From Natronomonas gomsonensis (GTDB taxonomy: Archaea; Halobacteriota; Halobacteria; Halobacteriales; Haloarculaceae), in assembly GCF_013391635.1 (NCBI RefSeq), contig NZ_JACAWU010000002.1, positions 1,736,001 to 1,800,000 of the forward strand: DNA of 64,000 bases, written 5' to 3'. Of this stretch, positions 1 to 7,854 are shown in pieces. The notes below the pieces were generated by a model. It ran no database searches. It saw only the letters and a list, made by a program, of their open reading frames with translations, and had not been told where the DNA came from. The stretch's first letter is position 1. Each line of letters begins with the position of its first letter. Both the position numbers and the translations under genes were made by a program.

Positions 1-52
1 CGTCACGCGCCTCGTGGAGGAACAGCGTGTCGACCTCGGCGACCTGCTGTGA
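1..52 (+). CDS. C-terminal fragment of an unidentified protein
   Basis: Only the last 16 codons of a plus-strand gene are inside the window, read from position 2 and ending at a TGA at 50-52. The residues end in VDLGDLL. The acidic, leucine-rich tail fits a haloarchaeal protein but is too short to assign to a family. Confidence 0.5.
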   Translation, partial: VTRLVEEQRVDLGDLL

Positions 53-200
53 CACGAGAGAGTGTAGTGTATCGGGGTATTTCAGTCGTCCGGGACGGAT
101 GCAAACGGATGCCAATCGGCGAATCGGCGACCAATGTTATAATAACAATCGTGCGATATCCTAGCATACTGTGCTCCCGGTCGGTCGGGAGGGCGGGCAA

Positions 201-205
201 GGAGG
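201..205 (+). promoter_or_regulatory. Shine-Dalgarno site of the GYD gene
   Basis: A GGAGG stands nine nucleotides before the ATG at 215, an unusually clear ribosome-binding site for a window where most genes look leaderless. A TATA-like stretch (GTTATAATAAC) lies near 135-145, so the transcript would carry a leader of about 50 nt. Confidence 0.6.
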
Positions 206-214
206 GAAAAACAG

Positions 215-511
215 ATGCCAACCTACGTCCACCTGATGGAACTCGGCAAAGAGAACCTCGAAACGATGGAGCGGAGTCCGGACAGACGGCAGGCCGCCCG
301 CGAGCTGGTCGCCGACCACGGCGGGGAGCTACTGGCGTTCTACTACACGTTCGGCCGGTACGACGTGGTCGCAATCGCCGAGTACCCGGACGACGGTGCG
401 GCCGCACGCGCCGCCATCACCTTCCGCGGCGAGGGCAACACGAGCGTCGAGACGCTGCCGGCGTTCACCGAAGCCGAGTGGGACGAGGAGGTCGTCGAGA
501 AACTGGCGTGA
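215..511 (+). CDS. GYD domain-containing protein
   Basis: This 98-residue protein has the features of the GYD family (PF08734): an N-terminal strand followed by a central GRYD motif at residues 47-50 and an alternating hydrophobic strand (VVAIAEYP). GYD proteins are small ferredoxin-fold alpha/beta proteins of unknown function, common in archaea and actinobacteria. The ATG follows a good GGAGG site at nine-nucleotide spacing, which settles the start. It lies alone between an upstream fragment and a convergent cupin gene, so it is probably monocistronic. The family call rests on the motif and the length; no enzymatic role can be given. Confidence 0.8.
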   Translation: MPTYVHLMELGKENLETMERSPDRRQAARELVADHGGELLAFYYTFGRYDVVAIAEYPDDGAAARAAITFRGEGNTSVETLPAFTEAEWDEEVVEKLA

Positions 512-544
512 GGAGAGCCTCACCGTCTCGGTGCGTCGACGCGC

Positions 545-931
545 TTACTCCAAGAGTTCGATTGCGTCGTCGCCGTTCGGCACCGCACAGATGAACGCTC
601 CCGGGTCGTCGCTTTCGTTGCGGTACCAGTGGACCGTCCCGGCGGGGATGTGTAGCGAGTCGCCGGCGGAGACGGTATACTCCACGTCTCCGAGCCCCAC
701 GACGTACTCGCCTTCGAGGACGTACTGTTCGTGTTCGATGTCGTTGGTATGTTTCGGCACCTCGGCGCCCGCTTCGAGGACGAACCGTCGCAACGCGAGG
801 TTCGGCGCGCCGTGTTCGGGGCCGACGAGGACGCCCTTCGAGAGGCCCTCGGCGGCCGAGACGGGTTCGTACTCGATGTCGTCCGCACGGCGGACGAGCG
901 GTCGGTCTGCTGTTGACTCCGGTTCGGACAT
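545..931 (-). CDS. cupin domain-containing protein
   Basis: A 128-residue single-domain cupin. Cupin motif 1 lies at about residues 55-75, with H61, H67 and E68 as likely metal ligands, and motif 2 at about 90-102 (IPAGTVHW), contributing H101. This is the normal size of small RmlC-like cupins, which bind a divalent metal in a beta-barrel; substrates vary widely and none can be inferred here. The start at 931 (MSEPES) gives a compact protein. A much longer frame continues upstream, but it runs antisense through two other genes and is not credible. It is convergent with the GYD gene and divergent from the site-2 protease. Confidence 0.85.
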   Translation of the reverse strand: MSEPESTADRPLVRRADDIEYEPVSAAEGLSKGVLVGPEHGAPNLALRRFVLEAGAEVPKHTNDIEHEQYVLEGEYVVGLGDVEYTVSAGDSLHIPAGTVHWYRNESDDPGAFICAVPNGDDAIELLE

Positions 932-1006
932 GTTCGGGGCTACGAACCAGGGGAGTACGAACCCATCGGTCAGTCTTTTAATAGGGTCGCGGACCCACAA
1001 ACACCC

Positions 1007-2230
1007 ATGAAGAACTTTCGCGTCGGCAGCGCCTTCGGGATACCCATCAAATTGGACCTGACGTTCCTGCTGATTCTGCCGGTGTTCGCCTACCTCATCG
1101 GCATCCAGTTGGAGAGTCTCATCGAACTCCTCAACGCGCAGTTCACCGTCGCCTTCGACGCCAGCGTGCTCGCGGCATCGACCGGGACCCGCTTCGGTAT
1201 CGGGCTGGCCGCGGCGCTGGGGCTGTTCTTCTGTGTCGTCCTCCACGAGTTCGGCCACTCGCTGGTGGCGCGTCGCTACGGCGTCCACATCGACTCGATT
1301 ACGCTGTGGCTGCTCGGCGGCATCGCACAGATGCAGGAGATTCCCGAGGACTGGAAACAGGAGTTCAACATCGCCATCGCCGGCCCCATCGTTTCGGTGC
1401 TGGCCGGCGTCGCCGCCTACTTCGCCTTCCGGACGGTCCCCGACGGCGGCTTCCTGCTGGAAGCCACCCAGTTCACGCTCGCGTATCTCGCCATCATGAA
1501 CATCGTGCTGGCGGTGTTCAACATGCTCCCGGGCTTTCCGATGGACGGCGGCCGCATCCTCCGGGCACTGTTGGCCCGGAACCGACCACACGCACAGGCG
1601 ACCCAGCAGGCCGCCCGCGTCGGCCAACTGTTCGCCATCCTCCTGGGACTGTTCGGCCTGCTCATCAACTTCAATCCGTTTCTCATCGTGCTGGCGTTCT
1701 TCATCTACATCGCCGCCGCCTCGGAATCGACGCGGACGGTGATGAACGCCGCCTTCGATGGCGTCACCGTCAGCGACGTGATGACCCCCCGGGACCGACT
1801 CGACGTGGTCACCCCGAAGACGACCGTCGCCGAGTTGGTCGAACGGATGTTCCGAGACCGCCACACCGGCTACCCGGTCATGGAGGGTGACCGCGTCGCC
1901 GGCGTCGTCACCCTCGACGACGCCCGCGAAGTCGACGCAGTCGAACGCGACGCCTACCGCGTCGAAGACATCATGAGCCACGACATCCACGCCGTCGAAC
2001 CGGACGTGCCGGTGATGACCGCCTTCGAGACGATGCAGCAGAACGGCGTCGGCCGCCTGCTCGTCATCGAGGGTGAAACCGCCGAGGAGTCCGGTCGTCT
2101 CGTCGGCCTGCTCTCCCGGACCGACGTGATGACCGCCCTCGACATCGTGAAGTCGGGTGGGTCGCCGAGTCGCCGCTCCGTCGGCGGCGACGCTCGTGGC
2201 GCCGAGGCACTGGACCGCGAGCGAGCCTGA
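1007..2230 (+). CDS. site-2 protease family protein with two CBS domains
   Basis: A 407-residue intramembrane zinc metalloprotease of family M50. The catalytic HEFGH is at residues 80-84 inside a transmembrane helix. The third ligand is in the NMLPGFPMDGGR motif around 172-183 (D180). The first 250 residues hold about six membrane segments. The C-terminal 150 residues form two CBS domains (about 255-310 and 320-385) facing the cytoplasm, which in other proteins bind adenosyl ligands. Such proteases cleave membrane-bound substrates, often anti-sigma factors in bacteria; the archaeal substrate is unknown. A CTTTTAATAG box 25-33 nt before the ATG supports leaderless transcription from this start. 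Confidence 0.92.
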   Translation: MKNFRVGSAFGIPIKLDLTFLLILPVFAYLIGIQLESLIELLNAQFTVAFDASVLAASTGTRFGIGLAAALGLFFCVVLHEFGHSLVARRYGVHIDSITLWLLGGIAQMQEIPEDWKQEFNIAIAGPIVSVLAGVAAYFAFRTVPDGGFLLEATQFTLAYLAIMNIVLAVFNMLPGFPMDGGRILRALLARNRPHAQATQQAARVGQLFAILLGLFGLLINFNPFLIVLAFFIYIAAASESTRTVMNAAFDGVTVSDVMTPRDRLDVVTPKTTVAELVERMFRDRHTGYPVMEGDRVAGVVTLDDAREVDAVERDAYRVEDIMSHDIHAVEPDVPVMTAFETMQQNGVGRLLVIEGETAEESGRLVGLLSRTDVMTALDIVKSGGSPSRRSVGGDARGAEALDRERA

Positions 2231-2269
2231 CGCCGAGCGACTTTTCTTCGCCGACCCGCTGGAGTCGGT

Positions 2270-2773
2270 GTGGACCTCCACGTCAGATACGAGGGCGACG
2301 ACGACCCCGAGAAGTGCTCGGCTCGAAAGCTCGCGCGCTTCGACCTCGTTTCCCTCCATCGCTCGGCGCGGGCGACCCCGCCCGGTATCGTACTCGACCC
2401 CCACGCCGAGCAGGCGCTGTCGCCGGCCGATGCCGACGAAAGCGATGCCCTCGTCGCCCTCGACTGTTCGTGGGAAACCGCCGAAGCCGAGGCGTTCAAA
2501 CTCGACGGGCCACATCGGGCGCTTCCCTTTCTCGTCGCCGCCAACCCGGTCAACTACGGGACGCCGTTTCAGTTGAACACCGTCGAGGCGTTCGCCGCGG
2601 CGCTGTGTATCCTCGGCGAGCGCGACCACGCCGAGGAACTGCTCGGGAAGTTCCGGTGGGGCCACACGTTCCTGGAGTTGAACGACGAACCCCTCCGGCG
2701 CTACGCCGACTGTGCGGATTCGGCCGAAGTCGTCGCCGTCCAATCGGAGTACCTCGACCGCGGCGAGGAGTGA
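2270..2773 (+). CDS. tsr3: 16S rRNA aminocarboxypropyltransferase Tsr3 (DUF367)
   Basis: A 167-residue protein of the DUF367/Tsr3 family, a SAM-dependent enzyme that moves the aminocarboxypropyl group onto a small-subunit rRNA pseudouridine. Family features are an N-terminal RLI-like metal-binding domain beginning with DLHVRY, the DCSWETAE segment around residues 65-72, and the conserved [10 protein letters not shown] and [11 protein letters not shown] stretches. Translation starts at GTG 2270, which gives the usual family length. It sits 39 nt after the site-2 protease and is convergent with the next gene, with one nucleotide between the two stops. Confidence 0.88.
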   Translation: MDLHVRYEGDDDPEKCSARKLARFDLVSLHRSARATPPGIVLDPHAEQALSPADADESDALVALDCSWETAEAEAFKLDGPHRALPFLVAANPVNYGTPFQLNTVEAFAAALCILGERDHAEELLGKFRWGHTFLELNDEPLRRYADCADSAEVVAVQSEYLDRGEE

Positions 2774-2774
2774 G

Positions 2775-3812
2775 TCACCACCTGAATCCGACGGGGTCCG
2801 CGGGCGGGTCGAGCGGACTCGTTGGCAGGTTCTCCTCGAGGTCAGTCGCGTTGTACGCTCCCGGCGCCACGTCGTTCGGCGTCTCGGGGTAGAACAGCGA
2901 GGCGAGCAGTTGGATGTGTCCCCGACCGACGCCGAGTTCGAACTGCCCGCCGCCGTACATCGAGATTCCGTTTGTCTCGCAGTAGTCGATGGCGGCAAGC
3001 AGTGATTCGACGGTGCCGAACCGTGAGGGCTTGATGTTGAGCCAGTTCGGTTCGAACGGCAGCGCCTCGATGTCGTCGACGCTCGTTATCGGCGCGTCCC
3101 ACGACAGTCGGTCGCTGACAGATTCGAGGATTGGTCGCGTTTCCTCGGTCACTGCGGGGTCCTCGATGACCGCTTCGGGAAACGTTTCGACGATGCGGCG
3201 ATAGAGGTCGGGGTCGACGGAGCCATCGACGGTCGTTCCCTCGTAGTGGCCCTTCAAATCCAGCGTCCGGACGCCGCCGCGTTCGGCGACTGCGGCACAG
3301 AACGCTTCGTCCCACTCATCGGTGGGGTCGAGTTTGAACTCGGCGTCGGGAGCGACCGCCCGGATGTCGTCGAGGCGTTCGGGCGACTCCAGGCGCGTGC
3401 TGACGACGAACCGGACCGGGTCGTAACGCCGGTTCAAGACGCTTCCGAGGTCGGTGTCGGCCTGCCGCAGCGCCAAATCCAGCGCCGCGCTCTCGAAGCC
3501 CCACCGCCGGTAGTGGGCATCCGCCTCGTTGGTCGGCGGTTCGGGGAACAGCGAGAGTGAATCGAGGTGCGCCGAAAAGGAATCGAGCGTGTACTCCCCC
3601 GAAAGGTCGAGGCCGCCGTCTTCGTAGGTATCCTGAAACAGTCGCTGGTCGTCGGCGTCGTAGCCCACGTCCTCGCCGCGGCCGGTCTCTCCGTCGCCGG
3701 ACAGCGAAATCGTCGTGGAAACGCGTGTGAATCCACTCGAAACGTCGCGCTGGGCAGCGTCGAGTTCGTAGCCGTCGACGACGAGCGGCAGGTCCGCGAG
3801 TCGGTCGTACAT
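2775..3812 (-). CDS. enolase-superfamily protein, haloarchaeal hypothetical
   Basis: A 345-residue protein with a TIM-barrel enolase-superfamily pattern. Three acidic metal ligands appear in order: D185 (LDLKGHY), E217 (IEDP) and D239 (WDAPI). A lysine follows at K261 in NIKPSRFG. The last segment ([15 protein letters not shown]) is typical of the methylaspartate ammonia-lyase/mandelate-racemase part of the superfamily. The exact substrate is unknown. The start at 3812 (MYDRLADL) is preferred over 3836 because the extra eight residues look like leader sequence. The superfamily call is solid; calling it a methylaspartate ammonia-lyase would be a guess. Confidence 0.7.
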   Translation of the reverse strand: MYDRLADLPLVVDGYELDAAQRDVSSGFTRVSTTISLSGDGETGRGEDVGYDADDQRLFQDTYEDGGLDLSGEYTLDSFSAHLDSLSLFPEPPTNEADAHYRRWGFESAALDLALRQADTDLGSVLNRRYDPVRFVVSTRLESPERLDDIRAVAPDAEFKLDPTDEWDEAFCAAVAERGGVRTLDLKGHYEGTTVDGSVDPDLYRRIVETFPEAVIEDPAVTEETRPILESVSDRLSWDAPITSVDDIEALPFEPNWLNIKPSRFGTVESLLAAIDYCETNGISMYGGGQFELGVGRGHIQLLASLFYPETPNDVAPGAYNATDLEENLPTSPLDPPADPVGFRW

Positions 3813-3917
3813 ACCCCGGCTTCGATTGGGAGCCACCTAAACCCACGAGGAGGAGGGTCGAATCGATGGCACCGACGAAGGGAAAGGTTAAACGGCAGCG
3901 ACCGCCTCGGAACTGGT

Positions 3918-4067
3918 ATGGCTAGCTTCGAAGAGGCGGAAAAGCGCACCCTCGAGAAGATGATTTGCATGCGCTGTAACGCCCGAAACTCCAAGCGAGC
4001 GAAACGATGTCGGAAGTGCGGTTACAAGAACCTCCGCCCCAAGGCGAAGGAACGCCGCGCGGCCTAA
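3918..4067 (+). CDS. rpl40e: 50S ribosomal protein L40e
   Basis: A 49-residue basic protein with a single zinc ribbon, CMRC followed ten residues later by CRKC, and a lysine/arginine-rich tail ending KAKERRAA. This matches archaeal L40e, which in eukaryotes is the ubiquitin-fused ribosomal protein. The length is normal for archaea. It lies on its own between two minus-strand genes. Confidence 0.95.
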   Translation: MASFEEAEKRTLEKMICMRCNARNSKRAKRCRKCGYKNLRPKAKERRAA

Positions 4068-4121
4068 ACCGGCACTCGTTTCTCTCGTCAATCGCGTCCG
4101 ACAGCCGTCGGCTCGTCGTCG

Positions 4122-4733
4122 CTACTCTTCGGGGTACTTCGGTTCCCGCTTCTCCGCTCGGCCGAGTGCCGTCTCCACCACGTCCCGAACGTCGCCGTGG
4201 AACACCTCGCCGTGGCCCGCGTACATGTGCTCGACGCCATCGCCCATCCGGTCGAGTAACGTCTCGATGCTCTCGATGAGCCGTTCTCTCGATTGGCCGG
4301 CCATGTCGGTGCGGCCGAAACTGCCGTAGTCGAAGGCGCCGTCGTCGTGGACGACCACGTCGCCGCTGAACAGCGTCGTCTCCGAGACGAAAGAGACGTG
4401 GTCGTCGGCGTGTCCCGGCGTGTACACCACGTCGAAGGCCTCGTCGCCGATGAACACCTGCTCGCCGTCGTCGAGGTCGCTGGCCCGGCGCGGGTGGTCG
4501 GCGTAGGCGTACAACGGCGCGTCGAAGGCGTCTAGCACGGCATCGAGTTGGGCGACGTGGTCGCCGTGCTGGTGGGTCAACACGACGGCGTCGAGGCCGT
4601 CGGTGTGTTCTCGAATGACGTCGACGACCCCGTCCATCGCACCCGCGTCGACGAGTACCGTTCGGTCCCCCTCGACGAGATACGCGTTGCAGGTGAACGT
4701 CTCCGCGTCCGCGGTTACGTTGGTTACGTCCAT
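4122..4733 (-). CDS. MBL fold metallo-hydrolase
   Basis: A 203-residue metallo-beta-lactamase-fold hydrolase. The zinc-binding HQHGDH is at residues 54-59. Further ligands are the histidine of the TPGHADDH motif, the aspartate of FSGDVVVHDDG and the histidine of YAGHGE. The protein looks like the small glyoxalase-II-like members that hydrolyse thioesters or related esters, but the substrate cannot be read from sequence. No partner domain is present. It is convergent with L40e and divergent from the DUF5786 gene. Confidence 0.88.
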   Translation of the reverse strand: MDVTNVTADAETFTCNAYLVEGDRTVLVDAGAMDGVVDVIREHTDGLDAVVLTHQHGDHVAQLDAVLDAFDAPLYAYADHPRRASDLDDGEQVFIGDEAFDVVYTPGHADDHVSFVSETTLFSGDVVVHDDGAFDYGSFGRTDMAGQSRERLIESIETLLDRMGDGVEHMYAGHGEVFHGDVRDVVETALGRAEKREPKYPEE

Positions 4734-4833
4734 ACCGACGCCACACGCTGTGGCGTATTGATGCTGGCGGCACCGAAAGCGACCCCGAGCGGCGCATCAT
4801 TTACAATCATGAAACACATACCCACGGATGACC

Positions 4834-5007
4834 ATGGGGTTCGGAAGCTACGACGAATCCGAACAGGAGTCCCAGCAAATCGACACCGACATCGAGGAAG
4901 ACGGCCAGTCGACGCTGCCCACTCACGACGGCGAGGTCGAATTCGAGTACGACGACGCCTCCAGCGAGGACCTCCTGGAGACGTTCGAGGAAATCAAAGG
5001 GCAGTGA
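4834..5007 (+). CDS. DUF5786 family small acidic protein
   Basis: A 57-residue, very acidic protein starting MGFGSYDESEQ, characteristic of the haloarchaeal DUF5786 family. It has no cysteine motif and no membrane segment; the C-terminal half (SSEDLLETFEEIKGQ) is probably helical. The start at 4834 is preferred to an ATG six nucleotides upstream because the family begins MGFGSYD. The next gene begins two nucleotides after its stop, so the two are very likely cotranscribed. Its role is not known. Confidence 0.85.
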   Translation: MGFGSYDESEQESQQIDTDIEEDGQSTLPTHDGEVEFEYDDASSEDLLETFEEIKGQ

Positions 5008-5008
5008 G

Positions 5009-5596
5009 GTGAAACCCGGCCGCCGCGCGCTCGGCATCGCGGAATCGTACCGCGGCACCGACGACGGCGCGAGTAGCACACTCGGTGGTGCGGTGGTCCG
5101 TGCTAACCGAGTCGTCGACGACTTCGTTTTCGGGTCGTGTACCGTCGGCGGCAGCGACGCCACCGCCGCCATTATCGACTGCTGGCGGCGTCTCGACCGC
5201 CCGGACGTGCGGTACGTGTTCGTCGCGGGCGTCGCCCTCGCGTGGTACAACACCCTCGACCTCGATGCGATTCACGAGGCGGCCGACCGACCCGTCGTCG
5301 CCGTCTCCTTCGAGGACAGCGAGGGGCTCTCCGAGGCCATCGAGGACGCCTTCGAGGGCCCCGAGCGCGAACGCCGCCTCGACAGCTATCGGGCGCTGCC
5401 GGAGCGGCGGCGTGTTACGGTCGATGGCCGGGACCTCTTCGTCCGGAGCGTCGGCCTCGATACCGACGATGCCGACGAAATCGTCGCGGCCTACACTCAC
5501 GAACGCCGACCCGAACCGCTCCGCGTGGCGAAACGGGCGGCGCGGCGCGTCGACGCCATCCGCGGTGGGGCCGGCGGCGGGTTCCGGCGGGATTAA
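5009..5596 (+). CDS. DUF99 family protein
   Basis: A 195-residue member of the archaeal DUF99 (UPF0215) family, related in fold to endonuclease V. It shows the family pattern of an N-terminal KPGRRALGIAES segment, a central GGSDATAAI motif and the hydrophobic core ending FVAGVALAWYN. Whether it retains nuclease activity is not established. The GTG at 5009 nearly abuts the DUF5786 stop, so translation is probably coupled. The uracil-DNA glycosylase begins 25 nt downstream in the same direction, which hints at a nucleic-acid maintenance operon. Confidence 0.85.
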   Translation: MKPGRRALGIAESYRGTDDGASSTLGGAVVRANRVVDDFVFGSCTVGGSDATAAIIDCWRRLDRPDVRYVFVAGVALAWYNTLDLDAIHEAADRPVVAVSFEDSEGLSEAIEDAFEGPERERRLDSYRALPERRRVTVDGRDLFVRSVGLDTDDADEIVAAYTHERRPEPLRVAKRAARRVDAIRGGAGGGFRRD

Positions 5597-5620
5597 CTCG
5601 CCCGAGAGCGACCGACCGCC

Positions 5621-6205
5621 ATGGACGATATCGACGTACACGACTGCACCCGGTGTGAGGAGTTGTGTGCCTCCCGGAGCCGCATCGTCAACGGCGTCGG
5701 GGCGACGGACGCCGAGTTGCTGTTCGTCGGCGAGGCACCGGGGGCACAGGAGGACGCCGAGGGCGAACCGTTCGTCGGCCGCTCCGGCGACGTGCTGACC
5801 GAGGCGCTCCGGGACCGTGGGCTGGCACGTCGAGACGTTCGTATCACGAACTGCGTCCGCTGTCGGCCGCCGGAGAACCGCGACCCGACCGTCGAGGAAC
5901 GAGAGAACTGCCGGGAGTACCTCGAAGGAGAAATCGATATCGTCGACCCTGCAGTCGTCGTGACGCTCGGGAAAGTACCCTCCGAGCATCTGCTGGAGCG
6001 GTCGGTCGCGGTGACGAAGGAGGCCGGCACGCTCCACGACGCCCGCATCGCCGGGTCGACGCGACGGCTGCTCGTCTGTGTTCACCCCGCGGCGACGCTG
6101 TACGACCCCAGCCAACGGGAGACGTTCGACGACGCCCTCGACGAAGCACTCGCCCTCGTCGACGACGAGGGGAGCGACGGCCAATCCCGGCTCGGAGATT
6201 TTTAA
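5621..6205 (+). CDS. uracil-DNA glycosylase, type 4 (Fe-S)
   Basis: A 194-residue DNA repair enzyme that removes uracil from DNA. Family-4 marks are motif A GEAPGAQED near residue 38 followed by EGEPFVGRSG, and motif B with VHPAAT near residue 153. Cysteines positioned for a 4Fe-4S cluster occur at the N-terminus (CTRC) and in the NCVRCRPPENRDP and NCREYLE segments. The length matches thermophilic and haloarchaeal family-4 enzymes. It closes the DUF5786-DUF99-UDG cluster; the IS1341-type element begins just beyond its stop. Confidence 0.9.
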   Translation: MDDIDVHDCTRCEELCASRSRIVNGVGATDAELLFVGEAPGAQEDAEGEPFVGRSGDVLTEALRDRGLARRDVRITNCVRCRPPENRDPTVEERENCREYLEGEIDIVDPAVVVTLGKVPSEHLLERSVAVTKEAGTLHDARIAGSTRRLLVCVHPAATLYDPSQRETFDDALDEALALVDDEGSDGQSRLGDF

Positions 6206-6239
6206 ATACCCGGTTTACTGAGGCAGAAATTGACAAACC

Positions 6240-6345
6240 CATAAACACCTACTGGAGACGGTAACTATTAGAAAGGAGTGAACTACCCCACCCTACTCGC
6301 TCACCGCTGACGCGGTTCGCTCCTTGAGTGTGGGGCTTCCTGTTT
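6240..6345 (-). ncRNA. putative omega-RNA (reRNA) region at the 3' end of tnpB
   Basis: TnpB nucleases of IS200/IS605 elements use an RNA made from the 3' end of their gene and the adjoining right end. Read on the minus strand, the last codons and flank form a stem CCCCACACU (6335-6327) with AGGGUGGGG (6294-6286), closing over an inner ACCGC/GCGGU hairpin. The tract then continues into TTCACTCC. Boundaries are approximate because no second copy of the element is present in the window. The guide would be the flanking sequence below about 6280. Confidence 0.5.
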
Positions 6346-7522
6346 CCACGACGCGCTTTGCAGATACGGGTGTATCCACAGGGAGCGCAGTCTCCACAGG
6401 CGTTGATTCGGAGTGAACCACTCCTACATCTTCGAGACCGCGAGAAAGAAGATTCCACGCCGCGTTCGCGTCCCTGTCCGCCTCGAACCCACACGAGGGA
6501 CAGGAGTGTTCGCGCACCCACAGCGGCTTGTCTGTCTTGACACCACAGGCCGCGCATTCCTTCGTCGTCTCTTTCGGGTCAACCGCGATGAAGTGTGTCC
6601 CTTCGCGCTTGCACTTGTATTGGAGCATTCGTAGGAACGTTCCCCACGCCGCTCCCGCCCGGTTACGAGAGTTGCCCGGCAGTTCGACCAATCCCTTCGC
6701 GTCCAAGTCCTCAACCGCTACGAGGTCGTATCCTCTCGCGTAGTAGTTCGAGAGCTTGTGAAGGAAGTCTCGGCGCTTTCGCTTGAGGTTGGCGTGACGC
6801 TCGGCCACGACCTGCCGTTGTTTCTCCCAATTCGCAGACCCGTGTTCCTTCAGCGAGAGGTCGCGTTGGGCGCGTTCGAGCCGTTCGCGCTCCTCGCTGA
6901 AGTCGGGGCTTTTGATGGCGTACCCGTCGGTGTCGTGTGCGTACTTGAGAATCCCCACGTCGATTCCGACGACCTTCTCGGGATTCTCCGGTTTCTCTGG
7001 TGTATCCTCGTCCACGTCGATGCCGAACGTGGCATACCACTCGCCCGTGGGTTCTTGCTTGACCGTGACCTGTTTGATGGTCGCGTTCTCGGGAATGTCT
7101 CGGTGGAGGTGGATCGGAATATCGCCGATCTTGCTCAACCACAACGTAGGCCGACCACTCGTATTCTTGAGTTCGAAGCCGGACTGGTTGTAGGTGAGCG
7201 ACCGATACTCCCGAGGCGGTTTCCACTTGAGCATCCCTACGGCGCGTCCGTTCTCCTTCTGTGCTTTGAGCGTGGAGAGATTGTCGTAGACGCGCTTGAC
7301 GACCATCTGCAACACTTTCGAGTGAACGTCTCCGAGGGTGTCCCACCACTCTTTGAGGTCAGTGAGCGTGTCCTGTACCTCGTAACGAGTGGGAATCTCG
7401 TCTGCCTCGTTGAGTTTGTAGAGGACGTGGTTGTAGAGTTGCCTACAAGTATCGACGTGATGCAGAAGCGTCTCAGTGAGGGATTCTGGTGGGTCGAGTC
7501 GATACTTGTAGTTGTAGTGCAT
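6293..7522 (-). CDS. tnpB: RNA-guided endonuclease TnpB family protein (IS1341 type)
   Basis: A full-length 409-residue TnpB of the IS200/IS605 superfamily. The RuvC-like catalytic triad is complete: D188 (GIDVG), E271 (VEDLD) and D351 (DRDANAA), at spacing close to that of well-studied TnpB proteins. The zinc finger is intact (C323, C326, C341, C344). TnpB cuts DNA guided by an RNA from the transposon right end and helps the element persist after excision. No tnpA transposase gene lies nearby, which makes this an IS1341-type orphan. The start at 7522 touches the stop of the small ORF upstream, suggesting translational coupling. The product looks functional, not decayed. Confidence 0.93.
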   Translation of the reverse strand: MHYNYKYRLDPPESLTETLLHHVDTCRQLYNHVLYKLNEADEIPTRYEVQDTLTDLKEWWDTLGDVHSKVLQMVVKRVYDNLSTLKAQKENGRAVGMLKWKPPREYRSLTYNQSGFELKNTSGRPTLWLSKIGDIPIHLHRDIPENATIKQVTVKQEPTGEWYATFGIDVDEDTPEKPENPEKVVGIDVGILKYAHDTDGYAIKSPDFSEERERLERAQRDLSLKEHGSANWEKQRQVVAERHANLKRKRRDFLHKLSNYYARGYDLVAVEDLDAKGLVELPGNSRNRAGAAWGTFLRMLQYKCKREGTHFIAVDPKETTKECAACGVKTDKPLWVREHSCPSCGFEADRDANAAWNLLSRGLEDVGVVHSESTPVETALPVDTPVSAKRVVETGSPTLKERTASAVSE

Positions 7523-7648
7523 CTATGACTCTCGTTCTTCGATAAGTTCGTCCAGTTTCTCTTGAACGAACGAGGAAAGATTCAGGTGGTTATCCTGAAT
7601 CCACTCCTCTTGGTCGTCTCGGATGGAGATGGTCTTTCGGGTCGTCAC
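7523..7648 (-). CDS. small RHH-like protein upstream of tnpB
   Basis: A 41-residue ORF starting at GTG 7648 and ending at the base next to the tnpB start. The product begins VTTRKTISIRDDQEEWI, a beta-strand followed by two helices, which resembles ribbon-helix-helix DNA-binding proteins. Its position directly before tnpB suggests a regulator of the element. An upstream in-frame extension exists but contains no good start. Function is inferred only from fold resemblance and position. Confidence 0.55.
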   Translation of the reverse strand: MTTRKTISIRDDQEEWIQDNHLNLSSFVQEKLDELIEERES

Positions 7649-7734
7649 ACCATAACTTACGTAATTTGCATAAAAGTAGTTTGTGGTTGACGTGGGCCTG
7701 TGGGCCAGCAACAAACAGGCGTATGAAAGATGAT

Positions 7735-7825
<91 letters not shown>

Positions 7826-7854
7826 TTAAACGAGAGTCGTCACAGTTGATTGGT

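Noticed and set aside
545..2998. Very long minus-strand open frame spanning several kilobases
   Set aside because: Only its last 128 codons look like a protein (the cupin). The rest is antisense to the site-2 protease and tsr3 and has the Arg/Gly/Ala-rich composition of GC-rich shadow frames.
6256..6270. GACGGTAACTATTA shared with 23414-23428
   Set aside because: A 14-base match is expected by chance in 64 kb, and the surroundings differ. It was not counted as a repeat.
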